Assembly (NCBI GenBank): GCA_013146195.2
Contig: CM028377.1
Location: 161,956,302 to 162,020,301 of the forward strand
Length of the DNA stretch: 64,000 nt
From: Codonopsis lanceolata
Lineage: Eukaryota > Streptophyta > Magnoliopsida > Asterales > Campanulaceae
Direction: 5' to 3'
Both the position numbers and the translations under genes were made by a program. The notes below the pieces were generated by a model. That model did not search any database. It was not told the DNA's origin and saw only the letters and a program-made list of their open reading frames with translations. The number at the start of each line of letters is the position of its first letter. Position 1 is the stretch's first letter. This document shows positions 1 through 10,762 of the stretch, piece after piece.

Positions 1-420
1 CCTATGAACTAGCAAAAACAAACAGTCGATGTAGCTTCTAATACTGCTGTATTCAGAACTACAACAACTCTTCCAATAAACTCTCGGCTTTCACTCTTTT
101 GCAGATATTCTCTCTAAATCTCTAGAAGTGTCTCTCTTCTCCACGAGCTGCTCTTGTATATATACTCGAGCTGAGAGTCCTGAAACAATAAAGAAACCAA
201 ATTCTACAAGAAAACACAAGATTAGGACATAATTTTAAAATTAGTTTCCTTATTTAAAAGAAAGATCTTACAAATGATTTAGTCAAACTTAAACAAGGAC
301 TTTTGAGAGCTTTAGGATGTATTTAAATATGGTATCTACTTACCATAACTTTTGAACCAAGAAAGGGCACAAAAATAAATTAAACAAGAAAAATAGGATG
401 ACCCTATTTTACCCTTAAAA
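1..420. other. AT-rich flank, LTR-like promoter fragment on minus strand
   Basis: No coding region is visible. On the minus strand a TATA-like GTATATATACAAG (152-164) is followed by purine-rich leader-like sequence running to position 1. This resembles the 3' part of a short LTR cut by the window edge, but neither LTR terminus is seen. The rest is AT-rich sequence with no recognised feature. Confidence 0.25.
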
Positions 421-425
421 TGTAG

Positions 426-571
426 AACCCTGAGACTGATCTTCTTGTGGTTGGGCAGGTTGCCTAGTCGGAATCACAGAAAGTTTTGAGGGAAAGAGAA
501 CTGGAAAAACTGAAGAATAATCCTTGTCCAGGACTTCCTAAGTCTGCCAATGAGCCTTCTATAGGGTGCAT
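426..571 (+). pseudogene. exon-like coding fragment of unknown family
   Basis: One frame from 426 reads through to 571 with a single stop (TAG at 465-467). Its composition looks like real protein and unlike the surrounding AT-rich DNA; it includes VLRERELEKLKNN followed by PCPGLPKSANEPS. A pyrimidine-containing stretch ending in TAG just before 426 could be a splice acceptor. Athila LTR A begins at 572 and truncates the reading. I do not recognise the family. It may be a host exon fragment, a captured piece, or part of an unrecognised element. Confidence 0.3.
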
Positions 572-1799
572 TGATAGATGTGTTTTATACACATCTATTG
601 GGTACTTTTATAGCTTAAAAATAGCAATTCCACGAGACTTTTGTCTACTAATATATGTTTTTGAGCTTCATTGTGAGTTTCAAGGTTTTAGGTGAAATTA
701 TGGGATTTACAAGGCTTAAAGTGAGGAATTAAAGGAAGGGTGCAAAGTGAAAAAAAAGAAAAGAAGAATGAATTGAATTAGGAAACCCCTTGCGAACGCA
801 AGGGTGAAATCCTTTGCCCCCGCAAGGTCTCCAGCGTGCAAAACAATTTTGAATAAACCCCTTGCGGCCGCATTCCTAGCTACCCTTGCCCCCGTAAGCC
901 CTTCAGTTTTGGAAGCCGGGTGTTTAACCCTAATTGTATCTCCTTCCCCCGAACACATTAGTATAAATACAAGCCATGTAGCCACAAGCTGAGCACAGTT
1001 TTGACTCCGATTTTAGTGTGTAATACTTAGTTTTTAGTGTTTGTAATTATAGTTAGAAGATCGTTCATGTATTCTTTCATCCCAATGATCTGTTCATCGT
1101 CAATGATGAACTAACCGCCCCATAATCAAGGGATTGGAGGTAACTTGCATCGAATATATTGCTTTGTATATATTTTTATTCAATTAAATTTTGTTGATCA
1201 CAATGTTTATCAATCTCTTTACGATTTAGCTTTCTCCTAATGAATGGAATCACAAGTAGTAAAGACCAAGAGGTGCGGATAACTACATGGCCATATGCAT
1301 ATATCGTACACTGGCTCACCACTGTGATAAATTCACTTTACGATGCACGAGAGTGATAAGTTAGGGTCAGGTTCATATATATGTTCCTAAGTGATAGTTA
1401 GGAAATTCATATGTTCTTGTGCTTAAGGGTATAGATTGGATGAATTATTTAGGATGGAGACTGAATTATAATTTGAAAATTTATACCAATCTTTAGTGAA
1501 CGAACCCAAGATTAAGTTGATTGATACATTAGGCAAAAGAGCAATAAAGTAGATACAAGTGAATCCACATTCCTAGATTTCCATCCACCATAAGATCTTC
1601 ATAGCTGTGACTACTGCTTTAATTTGTTAATTAGTTTACTTGCTTTTAGTAGAATAAATTAGTTTAATAAACAAACCCCCCCTTAGTTTAATTGTTACCG
1701 GTTTACTTGCTCTTAGATACTTCTTGTCTCTGTGGTTCGACCCTTCTTACCATACATCTATTCTACAATAGTCTTGTGCACTTGCAAGGTAAATTATCA
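572..1799 (+). mobile_element. Athila-type Ty3/gypsy LTR (element A, 5' LTR)
   Basis: The LTR starts TGATAGATG and ends AAATTATCA, so its termini TGATA/TATCA are inverted. It shares a start (TGATAGA...TTTTATA, then GCAATTCC.CGAG.CTTTTG.CTACTAATATG) with the B fragment at 4879 and with minus-strand LTR E (14592-15879). The CAATAGTCTTGTGCACTTG near the 3' end is also shared with E. A TATA box lies at 962-969. No primer-binding site follows at 1800; gag C-terminal sequence follows within about 90 bp, so the PBS and most of gag have been lost. The length, 1228 bp, is in the range of Athila LTRs. Confidence 0.8.
787..969 (+). promoter_or_regulatory. paired GC-rich palindromes plus TATA box of LTR A
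   Basis: Four palindrome-like units lie at 787-804 (CCCTTGCGAACGCAAGGG), 811-828, 858-875 and 883-899. They form two pairs with starts 24-25 bp apart. TATAAATA follows at 962-969, about 63 bp downstream. The units resemble those upstream of TATA in the E and F LTRs. Binding or promoter function is inferred from position only. Confidence 0.6.
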
Positions 1800-1884
1800 A
1801 GAAGTGTATGCTATTTCTGGACTAAATACTCATGTTACTAATTTTTGTCCATCTAGTTCTATGTTTCCTGAATAGGTAAATGCT

Positions 1885-2611
1885 ATGAACACATACCCTC
1901 CAAGACAAAGGAATGATCCTTATTCCAACACGTACAATCCAGGCTAGAGAAATCATCTAAATTTCTCATGGGGAGGAAATAAGCCTTTGCAGCCTCAACA
2001 ATTTCCTAAACAAGGACAACTACAAATTGAAGAAGCGAAAACTAGCGATTTATAAAAATAGGCAGACTATTATCAACAAGCAATTAATGGCAACTATAGA
2101 CAAAGTAACAAATGACCTTGCTCAAGCCTTGAAAGGAAGAGAAGAAGGGAAGTTCCCTAGTCAAATGGAACAAGCTAAATCTATCACTACTCTACGTATT
2201 GGTAAAGTCATTGGAGAAGAGGTAAGTGATCGTACTCATTCTGCTGATGCTCCTGATAATGTAGATAACTCTGGTGAAGATATCCAAGAAAAAGAAAAAG
2301 ATTTAGAGAAATAAATTAAAGATAAAGAAATCCAAGAAAAAGAAAAAGAACAAGAGGCAGAACCTCTTGAGGAACCATATGTTGCTCCTCCACCATATAT
2401 TCCACCAATACCATTCCCTAGTAGATTAACGAAAAAAAAATAGATAAACAATTTACAGAAATCTATAATATGTTGTCTAAAGTGAATATTAATCTTCCTT
2501 TGCTCAATGTTATTAAAAATATTCCGTCATATGCTAAGTTTTTCAAAGATCTCCACTCTAGGAAACACAAATTTGAAAAGAGCGAGAAAGTAATTGTTTC
2601 TGAAAACGTAA
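1885..2611 (+). pseudogene. Athila gag C-terminal remnant and gag-protease linker
   Basis: From ATG 1885 one frame gives NTYPPRQRNDPYSNTYNPG, a stop, then FSWGGNKPLQPQQ: the asparagine/glutamine-rich C-terminal part of Athila gag. A second frame (2027-2314) gives GKFPSQ followed by TTLRIGK, matching the conserved linker usually reading LPSQ...TLRSGK. PPYIPPIPFPSRL and a segment ending IPSYAKFFKDL follow in changed frames. Stops and at least two frameshifts rule out function. The capsid N-terminal part is missing, consistent with a deletion between LTR A and this point. Confidence 0.75.
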
Positions 2612-4878
2612 GTGCAGTATTACAACCTGAACTCCCTCCCTAAATTGAAAGATCCAGGTAGTTTGAATATCCAAGTTTCTTTCGGTAATTCAAAAAATAT
2701 GAAAGCTATGCTTGATTTAGGTGTGAGTATTAATTTAATGCCTTTCGTTGTCTACAAACAATTAGGATTGGGGGAATTAAAACCAACTATTATGTCCTTA
2801 CAGTTAGCCGACCGTTCGGTCAAACATCCCTTAGGAATAGTGGAGGATATTTTAGTTCAAGTTGATAAGTTGATCATACCGGTTGACTTTGTGGTTCTAG
2901 AGATGGAAAGAAAAATATGCACAAATAATGAAGTTCCTATTTTGTTAGGAAGACCTTTTATGACCACGGCCAACACAATGATTAATGTAAGGAATGGTAA
3001 GCTGTCAATGTCAGTTATGGGAGAAATTATAGAGATTTCAGTTTTTGACGCATTAAACAGACCGAGCGATATGAATGCCTGCTTTTCAACTGATGAAATA
3101 GAAAATCTTACAACCAAAAACTTTGAAGCAGATTTAAATGAAGACGAGTTAGAAAAAGAATTATTAGGAAGAGATTCTGATCAAAGGGACTTTCCAGATT
3201 TAATATTCGACATGGACGAATTGGAAAGAGAAATCCTTGTAGAGGATGCTAAATTGGAAAAGGAGAAACCAGAAGCTCCTAAAAATGAAAATGAAATTAA
3301 AGAGGAACTAGAAGTTCCTAAGATTGAAATTGAAAAGGATATACAAATAGAAAGAGAGGAATTTGAAATTCCTAACGATGATCAAAATGAAAAAGTTAAA
3401 CTTAAAGTTCCTAAGTTTACCCCATCTATTAAATCTCCACCTGAATTAGATTTAAAGCCATTACCATCCCATTTGAAATATGCATTTCTTGGGGAAGGTA
3501 CAACTTTACCCGTTATAATTGCTGCGGATTTAACGGAAGAACAAGAAGCAAGCTTGTTAGAAGTTTTATGGACACATAGAGAAGCCATAGGTTGGTCCTT
3601 AGCCAATTTAAAAGGTATTAGTCCTACTATGTATATGCATAAAATCCATTTGGAAGAAGGTACCAAACCTTCTAGAGAACGCCAAAGAAGACTTAACCCC
3701 CATATGGAAGAAGCAGTTAGAAATATAGTGCTTAAGCTTCTTGATGCGGGTATAATTTACCCGATATCTGATAGTAAATGGGTATGTCCAATCCAAGTAG
3801 TTCCTAAGAAATTAGGAATTACAGTTGTTAAAAATGAGAAAGATGAGTTAGTTCATACGAGAACTATAACTGGCTACAGAATATGCATAGATTTAAGGAA
3901 ACTAAATGCGGCTACAAAGAAAGATCACTTTCCTTTGCCATTCATTGACCAAATCCTTGAAAGATTAGATGGCCATGATTATTACTATTTTCTTGATGGT
4001 TTTTCTTGTTACAATCAAATTCCACTTGCACCGGAATATCAAGAGAAGACTACCTTTACATGTCCTTTTGGTACCTTTGCATTTAGGAGGATGCCCTTCG
4101 GACTATGTAATGCCCTTGCCACTTTTCAAAGATGTATGATCTCAATATTTTCTGATTTAGTTGAAAGGTGTGTAGAAGTATTCATGGATGATTTTTCAGT
4201 ATTTGGGAAATCTTTTGATAATTTCTTAGAAAATCTATCATTTCTTAAAAGATGTTGTGAAATTAATTTGACCCTAAGTTGGGAGAAAAGTCATTTTATG
4301 GTTAAACATGGAATAGTTTTAGGTCATGTTGTGTCCAACAAAGGAATAGAGGTAAATAAAGCAAAAAATCAAAGTTATCTCACAATTACCTCCGCCAACT
4401 ACAGTCAAGGGTGTTAGAAGTTTTCTAGGTCATGTAGGTTTTTAAAGAAGATTTATAAAAGACTTTTCAAAAATTTGTAAACCTCTATGCAATCTATTGG
4501 CGAAAGATACTGACTTTATTTTCGACCAAGAATGCTTAAATGCATTTAATTTGTTAAAAGAACAATTAACAACAACTCCTATTTTAACCTACCCTGATTG
4601 GTCTCTCCCTTTTGAGATCATGTGTGATGCATCAGATTTTACGGTTGGGGCTGTGTTAGGACAAAGGGTAGATAAGAAACCCCATGTAATTCATTATGCA
4701 AGTAGGACATTAAATGACACACAACTTAATTATACCGCCACTGAAAAAGAATTTTTAGCATGCAGTTGTGTTTGCATTGGAAAAATTTCGATCCTACTTG
4801 CTAGGAGCAAAAGTTATTATATTCTATGACCATGCAACCCTAAAATATATTTTGAGCAAAAAGGAGGCTAAGCATAGG
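2612..4878 (+). pseudogene. pol: Athila pol: protease, reverse transcriptase, partial RNase H (element A)
   Basis: The 601-codon open stretch 2612-4417 (beginning GTG, so not a true start) carries an aspartic protease with AMLDLGVSINLMP near residues 32-44; DLG in place of DTG/DSG is usual for this lineage. A charged linker follows at about 155-280. The RT has FRRMPFGLCNA near 491 and the catalytic FMDD at 524-527. A +1 change in an A-run near 4370 shifts frame, a TAA replaces a codon near 4443, and 4497-4829 resumes with the RNase H start (CDASDF, HYASRTLND). Another frameshift lies near 4760. The gene ends abruptly where LTR B begins, so the rest of RNase H and all of integrase are missing. 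Confidence 0.85.
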
Positions 4879-5060
4879 TGATAGACATATTTTATACGTC
4901 TTTATCGGGTACTTTTATGACTTAGAAATAGCAATTCCGCGAGGCTTTTGGCTACTAATATGTGTTTTTGAGCTATAATGTGAGTTTCAGGGTTTTAGGT
5001 GAACTTATGGGATTTATATAGGTTTTATTGAAGAATTTAAGGAAGGGTGTAAAGTGCAAC
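4879..5060 (+). mobile_element. Athila LTR fragment B inserted in pol of A
   Basis: TGATAGACATATTTTATACG marks the start of a plus-strand Athila LTR, closely matching the first 180 bp of LTR A. It begins directly after the RNase H codons for EAKHR, with no polypurine tract before it, so it is an insertion into A. It is cut at 5061 by the end of LTR C1. Its continuation is not found at the other side of the C block (11405). Confidence 0.75.
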
Positions 5061-5104
5061 TGTGGGTTCCCAAGAACTGCGCCCGCACCCTTGGATAGGG
5101 GTGC

Positions 5105-5580
5105 GCGTATGTGCGGATGTAGGATACCATTGCTCTCATTCCATCCTCCCTTGTTTAGGGGAAGACGAAATTAAAAGTGCGAAAGGAGTGCTGTCAAAAT
5201 AGCGCGTTTGAATAAGCCTCGGTAACTTTAGTGAATTTTTGGTCCATTATGGGAGCTTTGGGTTTCCTATGTCAAGTTATCCCTTGTTTAGCGGATACCA
5301 GGATATAGGAATACATCACCCTTTCATTCCCATTTTCCTTTTTTTAGGGGAAAACGGAAAAGTGCAAGAAAGGAGTGTTGTGCGGCCCCACTATGGATTT
5401 TATTAAAATAGCCTTATGACCTATTTCGGATCACTATGGGTGCTTTGGGTTTTCTATATCAAGTTATCCCTTGTTTAGGGGATACCAGGATATAGGAATA
5501 CATCACCCTTTCATTCTCATCTTCTCTTTTTTAGGGGAGAACAGAAAAGTGCAAGAAAGGAGTGTTGCGAGGCCCCACTG
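5105..5580. repeat. 187-bp tandem repeats in LTR C1 (and 10870-11345 in C2)
   Basis: CAAGTTATCCCTTGTTTA recurs at 5273 and 5460 (period 187), and a third, more diverged copy lies at 5105-5215. Each unit ends with a GTGCAAGAAAGGAGTGTTG-like motif. The same period appears in LTR C2, where AGGGATAACTTGATGCGGG recurs 187 bp apart (10981 and 11168). The duplication therefore predates the split of the two LTR copies. Confidence 0.75.
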
Positions 5581-5699
5581 GATCCAAAATGTTTTATAGA
5601 GTCGCCATCTTTATTTTAAGGAAGAAATAAAGCAAAATCAAAAAAAAAAGAAAAAAAAGAAAACCAGAGATTGCAAAAATGGGTTCGGAGGCTAAGTTA

Positions 5700-5730
5700 C
5701 GAGTTGGGAAGGTGCTAGACACCCAACTCG
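5700..5730 (-). other. conserved LTR hairpin in C1
   Basis: A perfect 9-bp stem, CGAGTTGGG (5700-5708) and CCCAACTCG (5722-5730), encloses a 13-nt loop. The same stem occurs in C2 (10732-10762) and J (40559-40589). The position, several hundred bases downstream of the TATA box in the sense direction, places it in the RNA leader or U5. Confidence 0.65.
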
Positions 5731-6391
5731 CCCTTTCGGTCTCAAAAGCGGTTTTTGGCTGAAGTATCCTTTTTATTATATTTATTTAGTAAATAAACAA
5801 TGCATTAAAAGACAGGAAATAAAAGCAAATACATCTGTGACTACATTATTTACGGACTTGCAGCCGTCTCTTTACAATAATTACAAATACATTTAAAAAT
5901 ATTTGGCCATAATAACGGCTCTTTTACATAGTATTTCCTAACTAAATCCGGGCATCACAACGGCTTATATTTTTACATTGGGCCAGATTTGAAAGGAACT
6001 ATTTAATAAAATAAACTTCCTTAAAGGTTTTACCTTTTAGAGCGGGGAGCGCTCGTTCTGTCCTTCTCGAGAGAGGGAGACTTTTTATGCTGCTGCTGCT
6101 GCGGTTTGGGCAGAGTAACGACTTATTTTTGGTGGTTTTGGCTTTTTTACTCGGGCAGAGCAACGGCTCTTTCCGAGGTTTTTGGAAGGGGGAAATAGGG
6201 TGGATACCTATCTAAAGGGCTAGGGATCATTTTGACCGGTTGGTTTTTGGTTTGGCGGAGTTTTGGCAGGGTTTTGAGGCTTTTTAGGGGGCTACGCTCA
6301 CTATCGCTCTTGCTCTATTCTCTCAGCGTAACAACGATGCGGAGAGTTTGTGATATGTTCACGGTGTGCTGAAAGTGAACCCCAAGCCTTC

Positions 6392-6551
6392 TATTTATAG
6401 GCTGAAGAAGGGACTCGTCGGGGAATTCTTTTTCCCTCTGCGTGCTCAAATTCCTTGTACGCCGCACATCGAAAATTGCACAATGCGTTAATTGGGAGGA
6501 TCCCTGTAGCACCCTGGGCGCGGCCTAAAGGGTCTGTGGGCGCCGCGCCAA
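6392..6551 (-). promoter_or_regulatory. TATA box and GC-rich palindrome pair of LTR C1
   Basis: TATAAATA on the minus strand lies at 6392-6399. Upstream in the sense direction are GGGCGCCGCGCC-type units at 6513-6524 and 6537-6551. C2 has an equivalent pair at 9806-9851 ahead of its TATA box at 9968. This is inferred to be the LTR core promoter. Confidence 0.5.
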
Positions 6552-7006
6552 GACCCCCGTTTGGCAACGCCAGGTTACTATTCATCTTTCAAATTCTGCA
6601 CTTTTATCCCTCGCATTTTACTGTTTTGCGCATCCTGCTTTTCCTTCTGCATTTTTAACTCCTATAACTTGACATTTCGTAAGTTTAAACAGGTCTTGAT
6701 ATCACATGCCAGAGTTATATACCAGGGGTATGAAATTGGGGTGTTTACAGAGCCCCTCAACGATGGAGTCTACAGGTAACCAGAGGCTTACTAAGTAGAC
6801 GAACATCGTTGATAAACAATAGACTCTACAATTTCGTGCAATTTATAATAGGAGAGAAATGCAATAGGTTACAGTTATAATGCAACAGTTTATAATGCTA
6901 ACCAAACTCCATATACTAGACATATTTAGTCGGTTATAGCAGGTTATCGTAGTTTTTAAGCAAATATGCAAATTAAATGCTCTAATTGTCGGACCTACTA
7001 GTGTAG

Positions 7007-7435
7007 GCTGCCTACGTATCCCTTAATAAAGGAAATCATACCAAAATGTAGTTCATGCCAAAACCTAAACTATCATGCCTACGATAGTCGTGCCTACCGA
7101 GATAGGCTGCCTACGTATCCTTTTCTAAGGAATCAGACCGAAACGTAGTTCACCTAAAATGCCGACAAATAGACGATGCGATGGTCGTGCCTACTGAAAT
7201 AGGCTGCCTACGTATCCTTAGCCAAGGAATTAGACCAACCGTAGTTCACCTCTGCTGGGGAACAAGTGCTGCGGTGCTAACAAACAAGTGCTGCGGTGCA
7301 AGTGCTACAATGCTAAATAAACAAGTGCTGCAATGCTATCAAACAAGTGCTGCAAAGCTATGAAACCAGTGCTGCAAAGGTATCAAACTAGTGTTGCGAT
7401 GGTCGTACCTACCGAAATAGGCTGCCTACGTATCC
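7007..7435. repeat. dispersed tandem motif GGCTGCCTACGTATCC
   Basis: The motif occurs at 7007-7022, 7105-7120, 7202-7217 and 7420-7435. Each copy is followed by an AAGGAATCAGACC-like segment and a GTAGTTC segment. A single reverse-complement copy lies at 9337-9352 on the C2 side. It lies just upstream of the polypurine tract in the sense direction. Confidence 0.7.
7245..7400. repeat. short tandem repeats with core CAAGTGCTGC
   Basis: About six copies of a 20-24 bp unit containing AAGTGCTGC followed by AATGCTATCAAA are inserted between two copies of the CTACGTATCC motif. Units are imperfect. No reading frame is kept. Confidence 0.65.
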
Positions 7436-7503
7436 TTATACAAGGAATCAGACCAAACAAAGTTCGCCTGTTGCTGGGCGGAATGTAATGTTTCCTCAGG
7501 GAC

Positions 7504-7698
7504 TTTGCCTTCATCGGAGAACAAAACCTTTCCCTCTAATCCGGGGTTGCGTGCCTCTTAAGGGAAAGTTTTCCAAACACCAACACAAATGCATGGAATG
7601 CATTGTCTCCTAACGAACTCTGCCTTCGTCGGAGAACAAAGCCTTTCCCTCTGATCCGGGGTTGCTTGCCCCTTCAGGGAAAGTTTTCCAAATACCAC
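7504..7698. repeat. 115-bp tandem duplication
   Basis: TTTCCCTCTAATCCGGGGTT and TTTCCCTCTGATCCGGGGTT sit in two 80-bp copies (7504-7582 and 7619-7698) offset by 115 bp. Both continue into AGGGAAAGTTTTCCAAA. The duplication is diverged by a few percent. Confidence 0.7.
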
Positions 7699-8370
7699 TC
7701 AAATCCACAGAAAAGGAAAAATACTTTCCTTTTCTTACCTTTGCTTTGCCCCTTGCGACCATCTGCCGCCGCCGCTTTTTACTTTAGCTACTTTATGTCG
7801 CTTCTCGCACTCGCTATCTTATGCCGCTTCTTTGTCGCCTTCACACTCGCTATCTTACGCTACTCTTTGCTGCTCTTGCTGCACTTGCTGGGGATTCTTT
7901 TTTTTTTTTTCGCTGCAGTTCCAGATTTTCCTGGAAATCTTTCCCCCTTTTTGCCGCTGCATTCTCGGCCTTAGCTTGAAAATTTTTCTTTATGCTGCTG
8001 CACTCTTTTCTCTTCTTGCTGCTCTTTCTAACTTTTGGCTAGAAATTTCCTTTCTGCTAATTTGAATTTTCCTTTCCAAATGAATTTCTTCTTGCTGCTG
8101 AATTTTATTTTTGCTGCATTTTCTAGCTTCAACTGAAAATTTCTTTTTTTGCTGCTGGAAATGAAAACAAGCAGCAATGGCGGAGTTGCGCTGAGAAAAT
8201 AAGAAAGAAGAAGAAGGGAGGAGCAGTAGCTCCCTTCCTTTCTCCCCCGTCAAATAATAAGGGGAGGAAAAAGGGAATTTTTCCTTTTCCTCCCTCCGAA
8301 GTTTGAAGCTGCGACACTTAAGTTCTCAAGCTCCAAAAATCCCAAAATGGCCCCAAAACTTAACGAAGAG

Positions 8371-9605
8371 TTAACAAAAGTAATTTTGCTAGCCAAAATT
8401 GACGGTCATCCATCCAAGGACAAAAGAAAAAGTAATATCCCCAGCAGATCAGCCGCAAAATAAGCGTAAAAGAAAAGAAAAAAAAAAAAAGAAAAAAGAA
8501 AATAAAGAAAGAGAGAAAATAAAGAATTGTAAGAAAAAAAAAAGAGAAAATAAAAAAATGATGAAAAAAAAAGAAAATAAAGAAAAGAAAAAAAGATATG
8601 AAAAAAAAGAAGTCCCCAAAGAAGTTGGCGAAAAGCAAAGTATCAGGCGTAATGTCAATATCACCGAAAGCAGCAAAAGTAAAAGTAAGAAAGGTAATGT
8701 ATTCTCATCCTAACTATAAATAAAATAAAAAATCTTTTTCAAGTTTTGCTTTCAAAAAAAAGATGAATATTTCAAAAAACAAAAAAAAAAGTGGAATATT
8801 TCAAAAACGAAAAAAAGAGAGGAATATTTCAAAAACACAAAAAAAGAGGAATATTAAAAAAGGAAAAAAACAGAGAGAGTGAGAAGAAAGGAAGGGAAAA
8901 AGAACAATATTTTTTGCCGTATCTGGCGATAGATTTTTATCGGTCTTATACAGTTTTCGAAAAACTTGAAGAAAAATCTTTTTTTCCGTGCTCGGTGACA
9001 GATTTTGATCGGCTGAGTGCAATTTTCGGGAAATTTGAAAATTTTCTTATTGTGTTTGGCAACAAGGTTTTGACCAGTCGAGCACAATTTTTGAAAATTT
9101 CTCTTAGCATATTTTGATAACAGGTTTTGCCCAGTTGGAATATGGTTTCCGAAAAACTTTAAAATCTTCATACCGTATTTAACGACCGTTTGAATATGAC
9201 TTTTTCGAAAAACATGAAAATCTTTTTCCTGTTGTGTTCTTGGTCGGGTTTTTGACCCGACGGACATGACATCCTCATTGGTTGTAGTTTAGGTTTTGGC
9301 CTGAACTACGTTTGGTCTGATTTCCTTTATTAAAGAATACGTAGGCAGCCTACATTAGTAGGTCCGACCATCAGAGCACTTAATTTGCATATCTGCTTAA
9401 AAACTGCGATAACTTGTTATAACTGACTAAATATGTCTAGGTTATGGAGTTTGGTTAGCATGATAAAATGTTGCATTATAACTGTTACCTATTGCATTTC
9501 TCTCCTATTTTAATTGAACGAAATTGGAGAGTCTCTTGTTTATCAACGATGTTCGTCTACTCGGTAAGCCTCGGGTTACCCGTAGACTACATCGTTGAGG
9601 GGCTC
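8371..9605 (+). mobile_element. 3' internal (non-coding) region of C2
   Basis: A very purine-rich stretch (about 8460-8900, mostly A and AG) is followed by a degenerate tandem array (8910-9268). The terminal 360 bp ends in GTTGAGGGGCTC, the polypurine-type tract, immediately before LTR C2 at 9606. The lysine-rich reading frame across the purine tract is a composition artefact. No retroelement coding domain is present. Confidence 0.55.
8910..9268. repeat. degenerate ~67-bp tandem array
   Basis: Five to six units share the order: C/TGTRYTYGGYRACAG, GATTTTGAYCGGYYGAGTGCA, ATTTTCGAAAAACTTGAAAATC-like segments. Unit starts are near 8910, 8980, 9048, 9103, 9170 and 9215. Copies are strongly diverged and of uneven length. 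Confidence 0.55.
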
Positions 9606-9805
9606 TGTAGACACCCCAATTTCGTACCTCTCGATATGTGACTCGAGCATGTGATATCAAGAACTCGCTTAAACTTAACAAATGTCAAGTTACTGGAGTC
9701 AAAAATGCGAAAGGAAATGATGCGCGAAACAAGAAATGCGAGGGGTGAAAGTGCAAAATTGAAACCGAATAGTCCGAACTAGTCACTTAGCGGCCAAAGG
9801 TTGTT

Positions 9806-9975
9806 TTGGCGCCGCGCCAAGCAAGGGTTGAAGCCGTTGGCGCCATGCAAGCTACATCGCCCCTCTCCAGCCAACACATTAACACATACAATGAACGAAG
9901 GCTGGTGTACAAGGATTTTATACGTGCTGAAGGGATTTTTAATCTCCGATGAGTCCCTTAGTCCACCTATAAATA
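9806..9975 (+). promoter_or_regulatory. GC-rich palindrome pair and TATA box of LTR C2
   Basis: TTGGCGCCGCGCCAA (9806-9820) and TTGGCGCCATGCAA (9837-9850) lie about 115 bp upstream of TATAAATA (9968-9975). The arrangement parallels the Athila and Tekay LTRs although the palindrome sequence differs. Confidence 0.5.
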
Positions 9976-10731
9976 AAGGTGTTAGGCTCAATTCTGAAGA
10001 TGGAGAAATCCTCGCAAAGAAACGCTGAAGATTTTCCTCCACGTTCTTATAATACTGATATAGTGAGAGAAGTGAGATAGGGAGTGTCTAGCCCATAAAG
10101 CTTCGAAACCCCGTCCAAACTCCGTCAAAACAAAAACCCATCGGTTATCCTAGCCTTTTAGTTAGGTATCCACCTCATTTCCCCGGCCCAAAATCCATAA
10201 TGTAAGCCCCGAGTAATAGGCCGAAAAACACCCAAAATAAGCCGTTATTCCGCCCAACCAAAAAGGCCAAAACAACCACAAATAAGCCGTCATTTTGCCC
10301 GAGTGAATGAGCCAAAACCATCCGACATAAGCAGGCACTCTGCCCAACTCACAAAACAACAACACCACAACAACAAAAAAGACTTCCTCTCCCTGAGGAC
10401 AGAGCGAGCACACCGCGCTCTAAAAGGTAATAGCCTTTAAGGGCGCTATTTTTTATAAATTTTTTCTTTAAATCCGACCCAATGTAGCAAATATAAGCCA
10501 TTGTGTTGCCTGGATTTAGTTAGGAAATGTTATGTAAAAGAGACGTTATAATGGCCAAATATTTTTAAATATACCTGTAATTATTGTAAGGAAATGGCTG
10601 CAAGTTCGTAAATAATGTAGACACGGATGTGTTTGCTTTTATTTTCCTGTCTTTAAATGCTTTATTTATTTGCTAGATAAATATAACAAAAAGCATACTT
10701 TAGCCAAAAACCATTTTTGAGACCGAAAGGG

Positions 10732-10762
10732 CGAGTTGGGTGCCTAGCACCTTCCCAACTCG
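10732..10762 (+). other. conserved LTR hairpin in C2
   Basis: CGAGTTGGG (10732-10740) pairs perfectly with CCCAACTCG (10754-10762) around a 13-nt loop. It lies about 760 bp downstream of the TATA box and so within the transcribed leader. It is the same stem as in C1 and J. Confidence 0.65.

Larger units (their letters stand above)
5061..6749 (-). mobile_element. LTR C1, Ty3/gypsy-like, minus strand (3' LTR)
   Basis: Read on the minus strand it starts TGTAAACACCCCAATTTC at 6749 and ends GGGAACCCACA at 5061. It has the same termini and content as plus-strand LTR C2 (9606-11404). The sequence at 6750-6764 (sense GTTGAGGGGCTC) is the polypurine-type tract just before the LTR, so this is a 3' LTR with its internal region at higher coordinates. 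It contains a TATA box, paired GC-rich palindromes, 187-bp tandem repeats and a conserved hairpin. Related LTRs in many plants share the hairpin segment; I place it in Ty3/gypsy, possibly Tat-like, without coding evidence. Confidence 0.7.
6750..8370 (-). mobile_element. 3' internal (non-coding) region of C1
   Basis: The first 360 bp, read toward LTR C1, is a near inverted copy of 9240-9605 next to LTR C2. Farther in it holds tandem motifs (7007-7435, 7245-7400, 7504-7698) and CTGC/TTGCTGC-rich sequence (7760-8170). No gag or pol coding is present. The boundary with the C2 half is not sharp; I place it near 8370, where composition changes to purine-rich. Confidence 0.55.

Noticed and set aside
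7007..7435. CRISPR-like array
   Set aside because: Irregular spacing, eukaryotic context and location inside a retroelement; tandem repeats of an LTR element explain it.
8399..8713. Lysine-rich 104-residue frame on the plus strand and phenylalanine-rich frames opposite
   Set aside because: It arises from a purine-rich A/AG tract; no conserved domain and low complexity throughout.
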